IMG/VR virus record: IMGVR_UViG_3300010883_000543
Location: 1-22,658 of that record
Length of the DNA stretch: 22,658 nt
Strand: one strand, 5' to 3'
Source of the DNA: a virus
Shown here: positions 22,499 to 22,658 of the stretch, one piece after another
Position numbering within the stretch: the stretch's first letter is position 1
Layout: each line of letters starts with the position of its first letter
The notes under the pieces: generated by a model
Told to the model about the DNA's origin: nothing
The model's database searches: none
The model's input: only the letters and a program-made list of their open reading frames with translations
Position numbers and translations under genes: made by a program

Positions 22499-22658
22499 TT
22501 ATTTTTTTTTTAGCATTTGATTTAATAATTTATACGTCTCTACACCTTCATCTGTCTGAAAGTATGAGGACATAATGTCATTAGGATTCTCTCCGTAAGG
22601 TACTGTAAGTATCTTAGTCTTGTTATCCTTAAGGTTAAAGTATACATCCCTGTTCTTA
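22499..22658 (-). CDS. Unidentified phage protein, C-terminal part (partial)
   Basis: An open frame enters from the right edge and ends at TAA 22501-22499, giving 52 complete residues. Recognisable stretches are NRDVYFNLKDNKTKILTVPY, then GENPNDIMSSYFQTDEGVET and YKLLNQMLKKK. The piece is mixed in charge and probably alpha/beta, with a final helix ending in three lysines encoded by a run of A residues. I do not recognise the family. It is followed after 21 nt by a terminator, so it closes an upstream - strand unit, presumably the capsid or head-gene block given what follows. The 5' part lies outside the window, so neither its start nor its full length can be stated. Confidence 0.7.
   Translation of the reverse strand, partial: KNRDVYFNLKDNKTKILTVPYGENPNDIMSSYFQTDEGVETYKLLNQMLKKK

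Overview
The window looks like part of the genome of a tailed (podovirus-like) phage infecting a Bacteroidota host, probably a marine flavobacterium. Four things point that way: the DNA is AT-rich; start codons sit behind A/T-rich leaders with no Shine-Dalgarno sequence; three intergenic sites carry TATCTTTG, a perfect match to the Bacteroidota -7 promoter box TAnnTTTG; and the proteins belong by appearance to virion families I associate with crAss-like and related flavobacterial phages. No database search was possible, so family names rest on motif recognition and gene order.

Layout. The left edge (1-323, + strand) holds the C-terminus of an HNH endonuclease and a small conserved phage protein of 82 aa. 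They overlap by ATGA. Everything from 318 to 22658 is on the - strand and is read from right to left. In transcription order it holds: the end of an unidentified gene; a terminator plus promoter; a 95-aa small protein, possibly decoration or head-associated; a second terminator plus promoter; a 320-aa connector/ring protein; a 306-aa P22 gp4-like adaptor or tail-tube protein; a 1764-aa tail nozzle/stabilization protein; a 322-aa tail-surface protein; a 287-aa conserved virion protein; a third promoter-like box; a GNAT-fold protein (136 aa); a 275-aa gp14-like internal virion protein; a 738-aa internal virion protein; and a 3058-aa giant protein with a zincin motif and membrane-like segments. 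The last nine genes (320 aa onward) are 1-20 nt apart and look like one late operon.

Working together. The order connector, adaptor, nozzle, GNAT, short coiled-coil protein, mid-size protein, giant protein parallels T7 genes 11-16, whose last three products (gp14, gp15, gp16) are ejected to build a DNA-translocation conduit. My reading is that 320 aa, 306 aa and 1764 aa build the neck and tail, 322 aa and 287 aa decorate or complete the tail, and 275 aa, 738 aa and 3058 aa are ejected or cargo proteins. The - strand operon meets the + strand genes at overlapping stop codons (TTATAA). There, nine copies of a hexamer both encode a C-terminal (Asp-Leu)9 tail on the giant protein and place nine in-frame TAA codons after the + strand gene.

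I saw no tRNA, CRISPR array, insertion sequence or integrase. No stretch over 300 nt lacks a gene.
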